Counted from the stretch's first letter, positions 36,262 through 48,414 are shown. The stretch is 64,000 bases of DNA from Ampullaceana balthica (GCA_944989445.1 CALYLW010000014.1:1358978-1422977); one strand, 5' to 3'. Notes: generated by a model not told the origin, from the sequence alone. Program-made: numbers and translations.

Positions 36262-37680
36262 TATATACAGCACAGGACCCCAAGCTTTGACTCGGCTCAC
36301 CAGACTTACACAACATTTTTGAACAACTTGAGAATAGACCTCACACACTAATCTTCATCAATCTACACAAAATTACATACATGTGTTAAGACACGGACAC
36401 ACATCCGTCAAAGACTGGTAGTCCTTTTAAATACATTTGCGTGTGGCTGTATCAACAAGCGCTAATATATCAAACTTCATTTCTTTTAAAGGAACAAAAC
36501 ATGCTGTGTTTTAACATGCGATTTGATGTTAACAACTTTTATTTGGTGGTTCTCCAATTAAAATGTTGGCCACCTTGAAGATTCACTTCCCAGAATTCGA
36601 CGATATATATTATAACTGCAGACCCCCCCCTCAAAAATAGTTTGATGACCGCTGTATAAGAGTCATCTTGTCCATTGAGCACACTTTGACCTTAACCGAT
36701 TAACGTACAAGGGAGAGAGAAAAAAAATCTCTTCGGGGTCAAGGTCAGGCTTACGTTATCGGTGGCATGTATGCAGTAGCGTGATAGTGTCCCAGTCAAC
36801 TTGTTATTATCAGGCTACTTAAGATTTGGCCGTACAGACATTTCAAGAACTAGTCGTTTAAAAACGGATCGAATACTAAATAACTAATTGATCAATTTTC
36901 TAAAGTGGTGAAAAAGGGGAAAGACAAAGTCAAAGTATTGCGATCATTTCAAGTTTTTTCCCCCTTATCTCCGACGACGATACTTATATAAATGACGTTT
37001 TTGTCTCTAAAAGGGAAATCAATAATCGTTATTATTCATGGACTGCATTAATTTACTTGTAACCACCTAATACCCGCCAAATAGTTTTATTAGATAGAAA
37101 TGCTACGTGAGGTGTTCTTTTTATAATAAAGTTATTTAATGAGATGGGCATTCAAGAAGAAAACCTTATTTCAATTCCAATTCCAAGTATTGATGGTCTC
37201 TCTCTCGATGGTGCGCCACAGCACACTTTTATCCCGCCAATGATTTATAACATATTGAAATTTCAACCCTCGTTAAAAGACTGATTTGTTAAAAAAAATT
37301 AGACTTATTATATTTAAAAAAATACTATTTTTAAAAAAAATATTATAATAAACATCATTATAATCGTAACCAAAAAAACTATAAAATTAGTACCCCCACC
37401 CCCGTTTTATATAAATTTCTTTAGTGTGTTCACTTATTATAAGCATTTTTCATCATTTTCGGCGCACCTGTACCTTGTCGCGTGGGGACATAATTATGTA
37501 CTCCCTTTCACCCCCCCCCTCGCTAAGCCTCTGCATCAGAGTTAATTTTTTTATGGTTTGCTATATTCATACTTAACCCTAAACCCCGAGAACCTGTGTT
37601 CCAGAAGTAAGTCAGTGACTTTCGGTGACATTGGTCACAATTCTGCCTATCTCTAATGCTATCTTCAAGAGTTATGCCCG
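36262..37680. other. Non-coding stretch, nothing recognised
   Basis: AT-rich, with short C-runs (36,625; 37,509). No gene-like frame or complete repeat was found. Confidence 0.45.
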
Positions 37681-37689
37681 TGTGTACAT

Positions 37690-37770
37690 GGTGGTGTGTG
37701 TATGTTGCTGCTGTTGGTGTGTGTGTGTGTGTGTGTATGTGTGTGTGTGTGTGTGTGCGAGCGTGTGTAT
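37690..37770. repeat. (GT)n microsatellite
   Basis: About 80 bp of TG repeats with a few interruptions. Confidence 0.95.
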
Positions 37771-37984
37771 GTAGCTTAAGTATCGTAACACTCAGATCCA
37801 TTACAGTTAATGTCAATAAAAAATGTTTTTCTTTTTAAACAACAAGAAGCTAAGATAAGATATCAGTAAGGACTTCTGCAAGGGAATCATTATATAACTA
37901 CACATAAATAGAAGAAGAAGAACAACAACGTATTTATGACGCAATTTAATTTATTGGTCTTTATTGTGTAATATGTTTGAACAA

Positions 37985-38651
37985 CTGTTATGCGACTGTT
38001 TGAACGACTGTACAAAAGAGTCTGGTCCAATGCCAAACTCACAGCAAGGACTAAGCTCCAGGTATACCAGGCCTGCGTACTGAGCACACTCCTCTATGGA
38101 TGCGAGTCTTGGACCACCTATACCAGGCATGAAAGAAGGCTCAATAGCTTCCACCTCAGATGCCTGCGCCGCATCCTAGACATCAAATGGCAAGAGAAAG
38201 TCCCCAACACAGAGGTCCTGGCTCAAGCAAGCATGAGTAGTATTGCAGCAATATTAAGCCAAAGACGCCTCCGTTGGCTTGGACACGTCAAGAGGATGCA
38301 AAGTGGTCGCATACCCAAGGATGTGCTCTACAGCGAGCTGGCAACAGGGAAAAGGTCGGTTGGTCGGCCATGTCTCAGATACGTGGACATATGCAAGAGA
38401 GACATGAAAGTAGCCAACATTGATATACAGTACAAAACTGGGAAAACCTGGCAGAGGATAGGTCCATGTGGCGGACTATAGTGAAAGAAGGATCACTAAG
38501 AGCAGAGGAGCAAACTAGGGCAGAAGCAGTCGGGAAAAGAGCGAGGAGAAAGGCCAGGAAACACTGCCCCAATGCTTTTGTGTGTGTGTCATGCAGAAGA
38601 GACTGCCACTCAAGGATTGGTCTCATCAGCCACACCAAGAGCTGCAGATAA
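37985..38651 (+). pseudogene. LINE reverse transcriptase C-terminal fragment with Cys/His tail
   Basis: The frame 37,990-38,481 reads RLYKRVWSNAKL ... LLYGCESWTTYTRHERRLNS, LRRILDIKWQEKVPNTEV and RRLRWLGHVKRMQSGRIPKD, the C-terminal half of a widespread animal non-LTR reverse transcriptase. A frameshift near 38,465 moves the reading to 38,466-38,651, which ends with CVSCRRDCHSRIGLISHTKS, a terminal zinc-finger-like motif. The element is 5'-truncated. An AATAAAGATAAATCT tail follows the stop. Confidence 0.85.
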
Positions 38652-38762
38652 TAAAGATAAATCTATCGTCTTTCGTAGACGGACAGATGCCATACATGTT
38701 TGAATAAGGGGTGCGGGAGTCGCTCATGAATTTGGGGGAATGAGAGCCTCAACCATGAGATA

Positions 38763-38925
38763 TAGTAGGGCCATACAGGGGGAACCCTGTTAGGACCATA
38801 TGGGTGTAACTCTGGTAGGACCACAGGGTTGAACTCTGGTAGGATCACTCGGGTGGAACTCTAGTATGACCATACAGGGGGAACTCTGGTAGGACCATAC
38901 GGGTGGAACTCTGGTAGGACCATAC
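38763..38925. repeat. 25-bp minisatellite, left block
   Basis: Copies of a unit containing GGTAGGACCATACGGGTGG and AACTCT. The block is interrupted at 38,925 by the LTR element and resumes at 40,980. Confidence 0.9.
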
Positions 38926-39487
38926 TGTCAGGGTATGAGAATCACTGCGAATGATTGTTGTGAGATTGTTGTGAGATTGTTGTGAGATTGTTGTGAGCCA
39001 GTGTTGGAGTCGGGTCAAGGCGTTGTTGACGGGTATGAACTCCTATCACGGGAATAATGTCTGAGTGAGCTTCTGGTCACACGGGATATGTCAGGGACAT
39101 GACCAGAGGACACGTCAGGGTCGTTGAGACCAGTTGGGGGGGTATATAAGAGAGTAGTCGAGACGAGTGCGGCGTGTGGCAGAAAGCTGTGTAGTTCGGA
39201 CAGTGTTGGCGGTCAGACCGGTCAGGGTAGACCGGGGAGCTGCAAGGTTGCAGTAACACAGAGTTGAGTTTAACGTCGCCCAGAAGCGGTCGGGTCGGAC
39301 CGAGGGCATGCTTGAGCATACAGCCAGTTATATACAGATGTATTTGATGTCAAGGCAGACAGCCAGTTGTACAGTTGTGTATAGCAGAATAAACATTGCA
39401 TCGTTACACAGACTTGTGTCATCTCTTGTGTATGTTGTGTGTAGCGGAGAGCAAGCAATAATCCACCAATGAATGAGACCTTTAACA
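38926..39487 (+). repeat. Left LTR (562 bp)
   Basis: Contains a TATA box (GTATATAAGAG, about 39,142-39,152) and a polyadenylation signal AATAAA (39,388-39,393) in the order expected of U3-R-U5. A short TTGTGAGAT repeat lies near the start. Confidence 0.9.
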
Positions 39488-40344
39488 TGGGGGAAAACAA
39501 GTAGAGTTGCTTGTTCATGGGGACTAAGTTTGGTAGAAATTGAGGTCTGGGTCACCTCGGGCCAGTATTATTATTATATGAACATGATTGTGAGGTTTCA
39601 TAGCGATTATGTATTTATGTTAATTAGTACTTATGGATGGTTGTAAATAAATATGAGATGGTTGTATGTTCGTGCTGATGTTTCTATGATAATTTTTGGC
39701 TCCGGGTGACCTCAGGACATTTTTCATTATAGGTATTATATATAGATATATTTATGTAATGATAATGATATTGTTCATGATAATGATTATTATGATGAAT
39801 TATGTTAATTACGACTACTATATGCACATGATTGATGATTGTTTTATAATTGATTGTAATGGGTTAAATACAATCGGGCTGAAATGTTTATAGTTTGGAT
39901 AAGTAGTTATCCCTATAACATTATCTCATGCTGGAGGTAATCCTGGAATAAATATCTTAAGGAATTTATATGAGGTACCAGTAGAGTCAGTTGTAAATAG
40001 AAAACAATCTAGCGTAAAAATGGTCAATTGTTGGATACTAATTATGTGAGGTGTTATGACCAGTAGTAGGTAGAAGGTTGGTTCTTTGAGAATTAAGATA
40101 ATGATAACGTACGAGTTGCGGGTTAGTGAAGTCGTATAAAGGTACGACCAAGTGGATTTATGCTCTCTGTTGTATATACTAGTGTTTTTTTTTCATGCAA
40201 TGTTGTGTATAAAATTATATTGAAAGATATTATTTCATTATGTATGATATTATTGTAATTGTAATGTGCAGTGATTCCATGCCCTGACTTTGTTGTATTG
40301 TGAGATTCTACCCGTAAGTAGAATCTAACGGAAGAGGGGGGATA

Positions 40345-40974
40345 TGTCAGGGTATGAGAATCACTGCGAATGATTGTTGTGAGATTGTTGTGAGATTGTT
40401 GTGAGATTGTTGTGAGCCAGTGTTGGAGTCGGGTCAAGGCGTTGTTGACGGGTATGAACTCCTATCACGGGAATAATGTCTGAGTGAGCTTCTGGTCACA
40501 CGGGATATGTCAGGGACATGACCAGAGGACACGTCAGGGTCGTTGAGACCAGTTGGGGGGGTATATAAGAGAGTAGTCGAGACGAGTGCGGCGTGTGGCA
40601 GAAAGCTGTGTAGTTCGGACAGTGTTGGCGGTCAGACCGGTCAGGGTAGACCGGGGAGCTGCAAGGTTGCAGTAACACAGAGTTGAGTTTAACGTCGCCC
40701 AGAAGCGGTCGGGTCGGACCGAGGGGACTTGGAAACTTTGGTATTTACGTAGATCTGAGCATGGGCCCAGGAGCGGTCGAGTCGGACCGAGGGCATGCTT
40801 GAGCATACAGCCAGTTATATACAGATGTATTTGATGTCAAGGCAGACAGCCAGTTGTACAGTTGTGTATAGCAGAATAAACATTGCATCGTTACACAGAC
40901 TTGTGTCATCTCTTGTGTATGTTGTGTGTAGCGGAGAGCAAGCAATAATCCACCAATGAATGAGACCTTTAACA
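40345..40974 (+). repeat. Right LTR (630 bp) with 68-bp insertion
   Basis: Matches the left LTR but has an extra 68 bp after GGTCGGACCGAGG. The extra part ends with another GTCGGACCGAGG, so slippage between these short direct repeats, gain here or loss on the left, explains it. Confidence 0.9.
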
Positions 40975-41222
40975 CATACGTGTGGAACTTTGGTAGGACC
41001 ATACAGGGGGAACTCTGGTAGGACCACAGGGTTGAACTCTGGTAGGACCAAATGGATGGAACTCTGGGGTAGGACCATACGGGTGGAACTCAGGTAGGAC
41101 CATACGGGGGGAACTCTAGTAGGACCATATGGGTTGAACTCTGGTAGGACCATACGGGTGGAACTCAGGTAGGACCATACGGGTGGAACTCAGGTAGGAC
41201 CATACGGGTGGAACTCTAGTAG
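40975..41222. repeat. 25-bp minisatellite, right block
   Basis: Continuation of the array at 38,763; about nine to ten units of GGTAGGACCATACGGGTGG-AACTCT with variants. Confidence 0.9.
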
Positions 41223-41499
41223 TGCCATTTCTGGTAGGTTATATTAAGAACTAGACACATTTTAAAATGACTTAGGTGTAAACCAATGATCACTTGTGCT
41301 TTTCCAAATACGCCATGATATTAAATGATAGTTTTTTTTTCAAATTACTATTCAAACGTTTTGAAATGCCCATCTCGTTTGAGCAGCAATTAAATTTCAT
41401 AAAGTAAAAAAAAAGTGCCGCCCTCCGCACACCCGTCTTACATAAATAATCTTTAACCAATTCAAAAGCGGATTAAGAGTACTAATGGCTTACCCCCCA

Positions 41500-41845
41500 C
41501 ACAAATAAAAACACACACACATACACACAAATACACACACATACATACAGACATTTACACATACTTACACCCATGTAAACATACACACATACATGCACAT
41601 ATACACACATAAACATATACACACATAAACATATACACACATAAACATATACACACATAAACATATACACACATAAACATATACACACATAAACATATAC
41701 ACACATAAACATATACACACATAAACATATACACACATACACACACAAATGACAAATACATGCACACATACATATACAGATACACACATACACATAACAC
41801 ATACACACACATACAAATATATACACACGCACATACACAATTGAG
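41500..41845. repeat. (ACACAT)n / ACACATAAACATAT simple repeat
   Basis: About 340 bp of CA- and TA-rich repeats, the core being an exact 14-bp unit. Overlapping Cys/Val/Tyr-rich frames on the minus strand are products of this repeat. Confidence 0.95.
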
Positions 41846-41849
41846 GGTA

Positions 41850-43278
41850 TTGAATATATAAAAATTCTTTAGAAAGAGCAAAGAAACAAACAAAATAAAT
41901 AAATACACCCCTAGTTGTTTTTGTTTTCTATTTGACGGTGGAAGTAATTCAGTTTTTGCCAAATCTTATTTGCGCCTGTTTAACTGTCACATTCAAACCG
42001 ATTATTAGTTGTTTTTGATTGTCTAAGTCCTTTGAAGAATTCCCCAAGTCCAGAAAGCATTAAAAAGTCGGAGCTGTTTTCAGTTCTGTCTAAGAATACT
42101 CCCAACGCACGCATGTGTCAGTACCGTGTCACGCTGACACCGACAGTCCTTGCCAATTCGCCGACCTCCTCTTCATTGTTCGACTCCCTCGGTGCTGTTT
42201 TCGAGTTGTTCTATTTTCACACTCGAACGACATGTACCACTTGTTGTTTTGATCCTGTTACAAACAACGCGGAGTGTCTGAAAGCTAAAGATATCTGTAT
42301 AGATGTACTTTCTGTATACGCCAAATAATTTCATCGACACTTTCACCTTGACTAAGAGCTAGAAAGAGATTTTAAATTGATGTTTTTGAACGTAGACACA
42401 CACAACATTGTGCCCATAGATTGGTCTGTTACGTCATGGATTCTGAATTTTTCTTGAGCTAGTAGTTAGATGTTGCTAGATCCAGAATGTGTATTTGAAA
42501 GCAGAACATTTAATTCAGGAACTATTTAAAGAAATTGATTAGCTAAAAAAAACAAAACAACAACAATGTTATTGTTAAAAAATCTCTTAGATGTTCTAAA
42601 AAATGTATGCGCGCACGGTGAAGAAGGAGGACGGGTGAATATATCAATACATAAGACGGATCAATCAATGTTGAAGAAACAACTGTAATGTGATAGTGAG
42701 TGAACGGGATGAAAGCTGTTTGGTATAGCTGGACCAGGAAAGCCGTTTGGTACAGCTGGACTAGGAAAGGGTTGTAAAGATGCTAAAGAGCTAGTGTCCG
42801 AAAAGTTTAAATGGGAACTTGTAAAGACATTCAGAGATTTAAAGACGTCTTAGGTGCATGCGGGTCTTTTCGTTTCGATTTGTTAAGGCCCGCGTAGTTT
42901 AGTTTAGTCTTTAAAACGATCCCTCGAGCCCTAACCCCCAACCTTCAGCCCACCCACCCCCTTCCACTCTTTACAACATATTTTCACACGTCGTAAAAAA
43001 CATGAAGAGTAATTACATATTGAACATATAGAAATAAAAGACTCAAGGTCCCTCGCTGAATGTCAAGGCTACGGAAAATCACGTCAGAAAATCTACGTAA
43101 ACCGAATAACTTTAAGATTATAGCTCGTTGCATTTTTTTTTAAAAGGAGAAGTTCCAGTTCCATGTGTTAACCTAATGCGTCTAAAGCAGAATTTGGACA
43201 AGTGCCATACTCGAGACGTCGCGTTTAATGACAACAATTAGCAGACCGCTACGTAATCATGGCTCGTGTCCTTTTCCA
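41850..43278. other. Non-coding stretch, nothing recognised
   Basis: A 98-codon open frame at 42,032-42,328 (plus strand) has no recognisable domain. A C-rich patch lies at 42,920-42,965. No other feature recognised. Confidence 0.45.
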
Positions 43279-43650
43279 TTATTTAGCCAGCGATTGAACA
43301 TTATCTGTTGGTCACCTCTGTAATTCAGTCAATAATTGACCGCCATAAATTGGTCACCTATGTGATTTTGTCAATATTTGAACACTCTGCCAGTCACCTC
43401 TGTGATTTAGCCATTAGTTGAACACTATCTGCCTGTCACCTCTGTGATTTAGACAGTAATTGAATGCTATCTACCGGTCACCTCTGTGATTTAGCCAGTA
43501 GTTGAACACTATCTGCCGGTCACCTCTGTGATTTAGCCAGTAATTGAACACCATCTGCTCGTCATCTTTGGGATTTAGCCAGTAATTGAACACTATCTGC
43601 CGGTCACCTCTGTGATTTAGCAAGCAATTGAACGCCACCTGCCGGTCACC
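43279..43650. repeat. 42-bp minisatellite, about 9 copies
   Basis: Units carry ATTGAACACTATCTGCCGGT then CACCTCTGTGATTTAG. They are moderately diverged. Confidence 0.92.
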
Positions 43651-44136
43651 TCAGTATAACGTGTCCCACTACACCACTCGCAGTTCACCATTAAACATTG
43701 GACAGTCAAGGATCGATCTTTATTTTGTCCAAGTACTAATGGAGCTGGGGACAGTTCAAAACAACAATTTCACCAATTAAAGTATTTTAATCTCTGACAC
43801 CGTCAGATAATCGATTCCTTCTATTTATTTAGCGATAGAACTGAAGCACAATGTGGCAAAACAACGCACTGGCCTAACCAGTTTACTATTTACATGAATG
43901 TTTTTTGGTAAAAAGTCGTAATTCTTGGTTTGTGAACAAAATGTTATTTTAAACTAGTGAAAAGTTCATTCTTCAATTTCACATTGACTGCCTAAACTTT
44001 ATCTTGTTAGTATATAAAATCTATTAAACTTTTACACACCAAGAGACGTGTGTTGAGTTGAGGGGAGTGATAAGGTATGTCTAGTCGTGGTGAGTGAAGG
44101 TATTTTTAATTGTCATGAGTGATAAGGTATTTCTAG

Positions 44137-44767
44137 TAGGGCTGCGGAAATTAACGATTAATTTCTCGAATAGTCGTTATTTTTTTAATCGATTAAAATT
44201 ATTTTAATCGATAAAAATTCGATTAAAATTAAAGAAAATATTTATAATATTTTTAATTTTTTTATTAATAAATAATTGATTTTTAATAATTAATAATAAT
44301 TTATAAATTTTTTTACGTACAAACTTCTCCCGCGTAATATTATAATTTATTTTATTACTTTATGTGGACCGGCAGACGTCAACTAAAAAATGGCTGACAG
44401 CATCAGCGCAGTTAAATTTAAACATATAACTAGACAGTTGAGCAAACATTTTGTTTTTAAGCTAACTGCGGATGGCGAAGTCGAAGATGTAAAAAAGTTT
44501 ACTGTGTTCACTGCCATAAACAATTCTCTTTTAAAAGATCAAATACATCGCTGACGTACCACCTTCAGCACAAACATCCGATCAAGTATCAACACATTGT
44601 CATAAAATTTAGGTCAAAATATTCTTAATTTTCAATGTCCGTGAGAAATGTTCAGTTTAATGACGTCATAAATTTCTATTTTTGACTTTAATCGAAATTA
44701 TCGGTTAATTAATCGATACTTTTTCAAAAGTTAACGATTAAATTTAAATTAATCGATAACAGCCCTA
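44137..44767 (+). mobile_element. hAT-like non-autonomous element, complete, with 8-bp target duplication
   Basis: Ends are TAGGGCTG ... CAGCCCTA and the flanking octamer ATTTCTAG is identical on both sides (44,129-44,136 and 44,768-44,775). The interior (44,392-44,590) keeps a start MADSISAVKFKHITRQ and a BED-finger coding remnant related to 19,749-19,970. A one-base deletion at about 44,489 shifts the frame in front of the finger. No catalytic domain is present. ATTTCTAG-like motifs occur nearby in the host sequence, a small caution for the duplication. Confidence 0.9.
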
Positions 44768-45010
44768 ATTTCTAGTTAAGTTGAATGATACTGTATTTCT
44801 AGTTGTTTTGAGGGATAAGGTATTTATTTCTAGTTGTAGCCAGTGTCCATTTTTTTACAAGTTGTATTGTATGTAACCTATAAGGTTCCTTGGTCTGTGT
44901 GCAAAATAAACCCGTGTGCAAAGTTGTACAGCAGGAATTTCTTGTGCAACATTTTACACACACAAAAACAAAATAAAACAACCCCGTAAAAACAAAGTTT
45001 TTTAAAACTA

Positions 45011-45413
45011 TAAATCCTTTATATATTAGACAGAACTTAAAGTATTGATGATGTTCCAACGCGACAAACATTTACAGCCTGAAACTGAGTGAATTATTTC
45101 TGGTGTAAAACACGAGATGTGGTCATCGATGGCTGGCGTGAAGTCAAGTGAACTGTAAAATGTAAACAATAGCGACTGCTACATATAGTTTTATATATTT
45201 AAACTAAAAATGTATTAATTTAATTACTGTACATTTGATCGATCTTAAATTTTGATACGATGCATTGTTAGGTGACACGAGTCTATGTGCCAAATTTCAG
45301 CTCGATGGCATTAGTGAAATGGGTCATTTTTTACTTTTGTTATTCCGTCCTCCCGACCGACCGACCGCGAGCCCAAGACAGAGACGGCGGTGAAGTTAAT
45401 ATAAGGGATTTAA
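45011..45413 (-). repeat. Repeat family R1, copy d (reverse orientation)
   Basis: Bounded by TAAATCCTTTATATATTAG and TTAATATAAGGGATTTA, with a (GACC)n patch at 45,354-45,366. The interior is more diverged than in copies a-c. Confidence 0.6.
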
Positions 45414-45414
45414 A

Positions 45415-46235
45415 TATTATATTATCCTTTAAAAAATTTGCTGCGCGGCATCTTTCACATATCTGCGCGGCCGCGCAGCTTGAAGTGAACATTGGCTATA
45501 AGGTATTTTTTAGTTGTAGTTAGTGATTATGTCTTTGTAGTTGTGATGATTGATATGGTATTTATTAGTTATCACGTATTTCTAGTTTGTTAAAGTCATA
45601 AGGTATTGTTTGCTACGGTTCCCTTTCTTTTTTTTAAAAACCTGTTTTTCGATAGAAACAAGCGCCAGGTGTTCAAATGTCTCTGCATTACGGTTTTCCC
45701 GAAAAGGATTCGGACTTGTGATCTAAGACTGAACTCCTAGCCAGGGCTGCATTAAAAAATTGGCCTTGTGGTTGCACAATCAGTCTGTATTAGTCGTGCG
45801 TGTGTGACTGTAAATATCTTTTTTTTAAAAAAGGGTTATCTCTAATAATGTTCGTTTAACAAATGCTGATCATATGTCATGACTTGTATATTAATTTGGA
45901 ATTTTTTGGGTGGGTAGTTTCCCATCAGATCAATCATTCATTCACAGCTAAACGATGAGTCAAGTTTTCTGTGAACCAGTGCAGGATTGTACATATACAT
46001 AAACAACACCTTTCGAAATGGGGATAACGCCTTCATCTCTGAACAGGTGGTCGTGATCGGGTGTGTGTTGTGTGTGTGTGTGTAGGGGCGGGGGGGGGGA
46101 GGTGCTGAGCTCATGTGACCCTTCTCTCGTGGTAACCCCCACCTTCCCTCGGCTGGTCAGCTGACTCAATGCGGAAAAGTGTAAGCGCGATGAAACGATT
46201 CGGAAATCCTTCCCAAGCAGGTCGTTAGGTTAAAT
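45415..46235. other. Non-coding stretch upstream of the LINE/PIF1 junction
   Basis: Contains TTTAGTTGT/TTCTAGTT micro-repeats and a (GT)n-G-run at 46,064-46,100. I found no PIF1 exon here. Confidence 0.5.
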
Positions 46236-46236
46236 A

Positions 46237-46538
46237 AATAATAAATAAATTGATTATTTATATAGCGCTGTATCCCAGTAAGGAACTGGGCTCACAGCGC
46301 TTTACATGAAAGAAATAACATACCTATAAATATTAAATTAACTTTCATATCATAAAAAACACAAAAATTACAGTACATTATACATAAGCTACGTTAATCA
46401 TTTACAAGAAATGTTGTTTCATTAATTTTGAAAATAAATGTTGAAAAGGTGTGTCTTAAGTGCAGTCTTGAAGGACTTGGTTGTTTGAATACTACGTATG
46501 TGTAATGGTAGAGAATTCCAGAGACAGAAAGACGAACA
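46237..46538 (-). mobile_element. 5'-truncated LINE 3' end (CR1/L2-like group)
   Basis: On the minus strand the reading LWNSLPLHIRSIQTTKSF-KTALKTHLFN, ending at 46,422, is the conserved C terminus of many animal non-LTR reverse transcriptases. It is followed by a 3'UTR with CGCTGTGAGCCCAGTTCC and AGCGCTATATAAATAATC and an A/T-rich tail near 46,237. The related UTR recurs at 52,245-52,440. The 5' edge meets the PIF1 copy. Confidence 0.8.
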
Positions 46539-46540
46539 AA

Positions 46541-47434
46541 AGGATAGTCCGCAAGTCAGACCAACCATTTGGTGGTATTCAGCTAATTTTGTGTGGAGAT
46601 TTTCTACAACTTCCCCCTGTGACACAACCTGGTGAGACCAGAAAGTTTTGTTTCCAGTCAGAAGCTTGGCACAAGAGTATAGAAACAACAATGCACCTTA
46701 CTGATGTGAAGCGGCAAGCGGATAAACATTTCATCCACATACTACAACAGATTAGAAAAGGATTATGCCCAGACCATGTTGCTAGCATTCTACTAGAAAC
46801 TGGCCGTAGGTCTATAGAGAAAGATGGTGTCCTGGCAACTCAACTGTGCACTCACAAGGTGGATGTAGAAGACATTAATGTATCCAAACTCAAGGCACTT
46901 GCTGGTGAAAGTCGACTGTTTACGGCTGTAGACCCTGATGAGACTTACAGACAACAGCTCAACACTTTGTGTCCTGTGCCAGCTTTTCTAGAACTCAAGA
47001 TTGGAGCTCAGGTGATGTTATGTAAAAATCTTGACCTGCAACGAGGACTTGTCAATGGAGCTCGCGGCGTTGTAAAAAGTTTTGAGCCAGGAAATAACGG
47101 CTACCCAGTAATCAAGTTTGCTTGTGGCATCACAGAAGTCATGAAACCAATCAGATGGGTCTTTAGGATTGGTGGTGGCAACATGCTGGTCAGACGTCAG
47201 ATACCTCTCAAATTAGCGTGGGCCATATCTATACATAAGAGTCAGGGCATGACTTTAGACTGTGTTGAGATATCACTTGGAAGAGTGTTTGAGACCGGGC
47301 AAGCGTACGTTGCACTGTCCAGGGCCAAGAGCCTGGAGGGCCTCAAGGTGGACTTCAACAAAAACTGTGTCAGGGCTGATCCAACAGATCCTAACAAACA
47401 GTTCAACACCCCGGATGTGACTGTGAGCGGTTAA
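46541..47434 (+). pseudogene. PIF1: Truncated intronless copy of the PIF1 5'-3' DNA helicase gene
   Basis: About 298 codons without a stop match the C-terminal half of animal PIF1, a nuclear and mitochondrial helicase. Visible motifs: FGGIQLILCGDFLQLPPV (motif III), QVMLCKNLDLQRGLVNGARG, LAWAISIHKSQGMTLD (motif V) and GQAYVALSRAKS (motif VI). Walker A and the DExx box should lie upstream but are absent, so ATPase activity is impossible from this locus. Animal PIF1 genes have several introns in this span and none is seen here, which points to a 5'-truncated retrocopy. No pyrimidine tract precedes the junction, so a true internal exon is less likely. From an ATG at 46,505 the open frame would add 12 residues from antisense LINE sequence. 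Confidence 0.85.
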
Positions 47435-48405
47435 ACTGGGACATACTCTGACAACAGACGCTGGTCACTGAGAGGGAATTTGGGAGTTGATTTCCTCCCC
47501 CTCCCCCACGCTCTCATCGTGCTACGGTTTCAATGCTGCCATTACCACACAAAATTGTATAACGGCCAGGTATTTAATATTTCGTCATGTCGTGCAATTT
47601 GCAATTTTGAGCTTACGAAATTTTTGGGATTTTGCCGGTAAACTTACACACAAAAAAACACGTGGGTTAGCATTATTTAATAGAAGTTATCTTATGACGG
47701 CAGCATCAGTATAAGTCATCAGTAATAGTTTTTATTTTTAAAACTTGGTGTTTAGTGAAGTCAACAAAGATAGTAGAGTAGATCCTTGGCCCTAAAGACT
47801 TTAATCTCCTAGCTACGGAAAATTCCGATTTGAAATATCTTGGGTATGAAACCTTTACATCATAAACCATGCTTTCCCGATTAGAAATGTTTTCAGTAAG
47901 GGTTATATTTATCAGATTATGTATACCCTTTTAATAGCAAGGTGAATGGCAATCTCTATTACTAGTAATAAACATAAACACGATGCCAATCGTAGTATAT
48001 TATGAGGTATCCAAAGAAGAGATTTCCACGAAAATCAATGTTGAACTCACTCGTTCAGTCAGGGGTGTCTCTGCCGCTTTCAACCAGAGGTGAGCTGGCG
48101 GAGGAGTGAGGTGTTTGGGAGGTCACTCCAACCCCCAATGTTCCCTCTAAGGTTCGTCTGTCCGTGTAAATAGTAGAAGGAAAAAAGACAACACCGTGTG
48201 CAAAGTTGCAACCATTTTTGTGTAATATTATAAAAAATGTGCTGCGCGGTAATTCTAAATTACTGCGCGGCGTCCGTCAGATATCTGCGGCGCGCAGGTT
48301 AAAGGGAAAATTGTACCCCACCCTTTCTCGGGGCTTAAAATTTCTCCAGGTAGCAAAATTGACACGACAAAACAAACTATTTTTTTTTAAAAATTGGAAT
48401 ATCTT
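47435..48405. other. Non-coding stretch after the PIF1 copy
   Basis: Could include PIF1 3'UTR at its start. No poly-A tract clearly marks the retrocopy end; the A-run at 47,653-47,659 is too short to be convincing. Otherwise nothing recognised. Confidence 0.45.
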
Positions 48406-48414
48406 GGAAATGGA

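Larger units (their letters stand above)
38926..40974 (+). mobile_element. Non-autonomous LTR retrotransposon (TRIM/LARD-like), inserted in a minisatellite
   Basis: Two direct long terminal repeats (38,926-39,487 and 40,345-40,974) start with TG and end with CA. The 5-bp duplication CATAC flanks the whole (38,921-38,925 and 40,975-40,979). A TGGGGG immediately after the left LTR could start a primer-binding site, and AAGAGGGGGGATA just before the right LTR is a polypurine tract. The 857-bp interior has no coding capacity for Gag or Pol, so mobility must have depended on another element. The LTRs are near-identical apart from a 68-bp insertion in the right one, so insertion is fairly recent. 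Confidence 0.93.

Noticed and set aside
39077..41153. Frames on the minus strand within the LTR element
   Set aside because: They recur in both LTRs because the LTRs are repeats; no Gag or Pol motif is present.
41482..41962. Cys/Val/Tyr-rich open frames on the minus strand
   Set aside because: Translations of an ACACAT-type simple repeat.
46481..47434. Helitron Rep/helicase as the source of the PIF1 motifs
   Set aside because: The sequence is much closer to cellular PIF1 than to Helitron helicases as I know them, and no Rep domain or Helitron terminus is visible. A captured gene fragment in a Helitron is not fully excluded.
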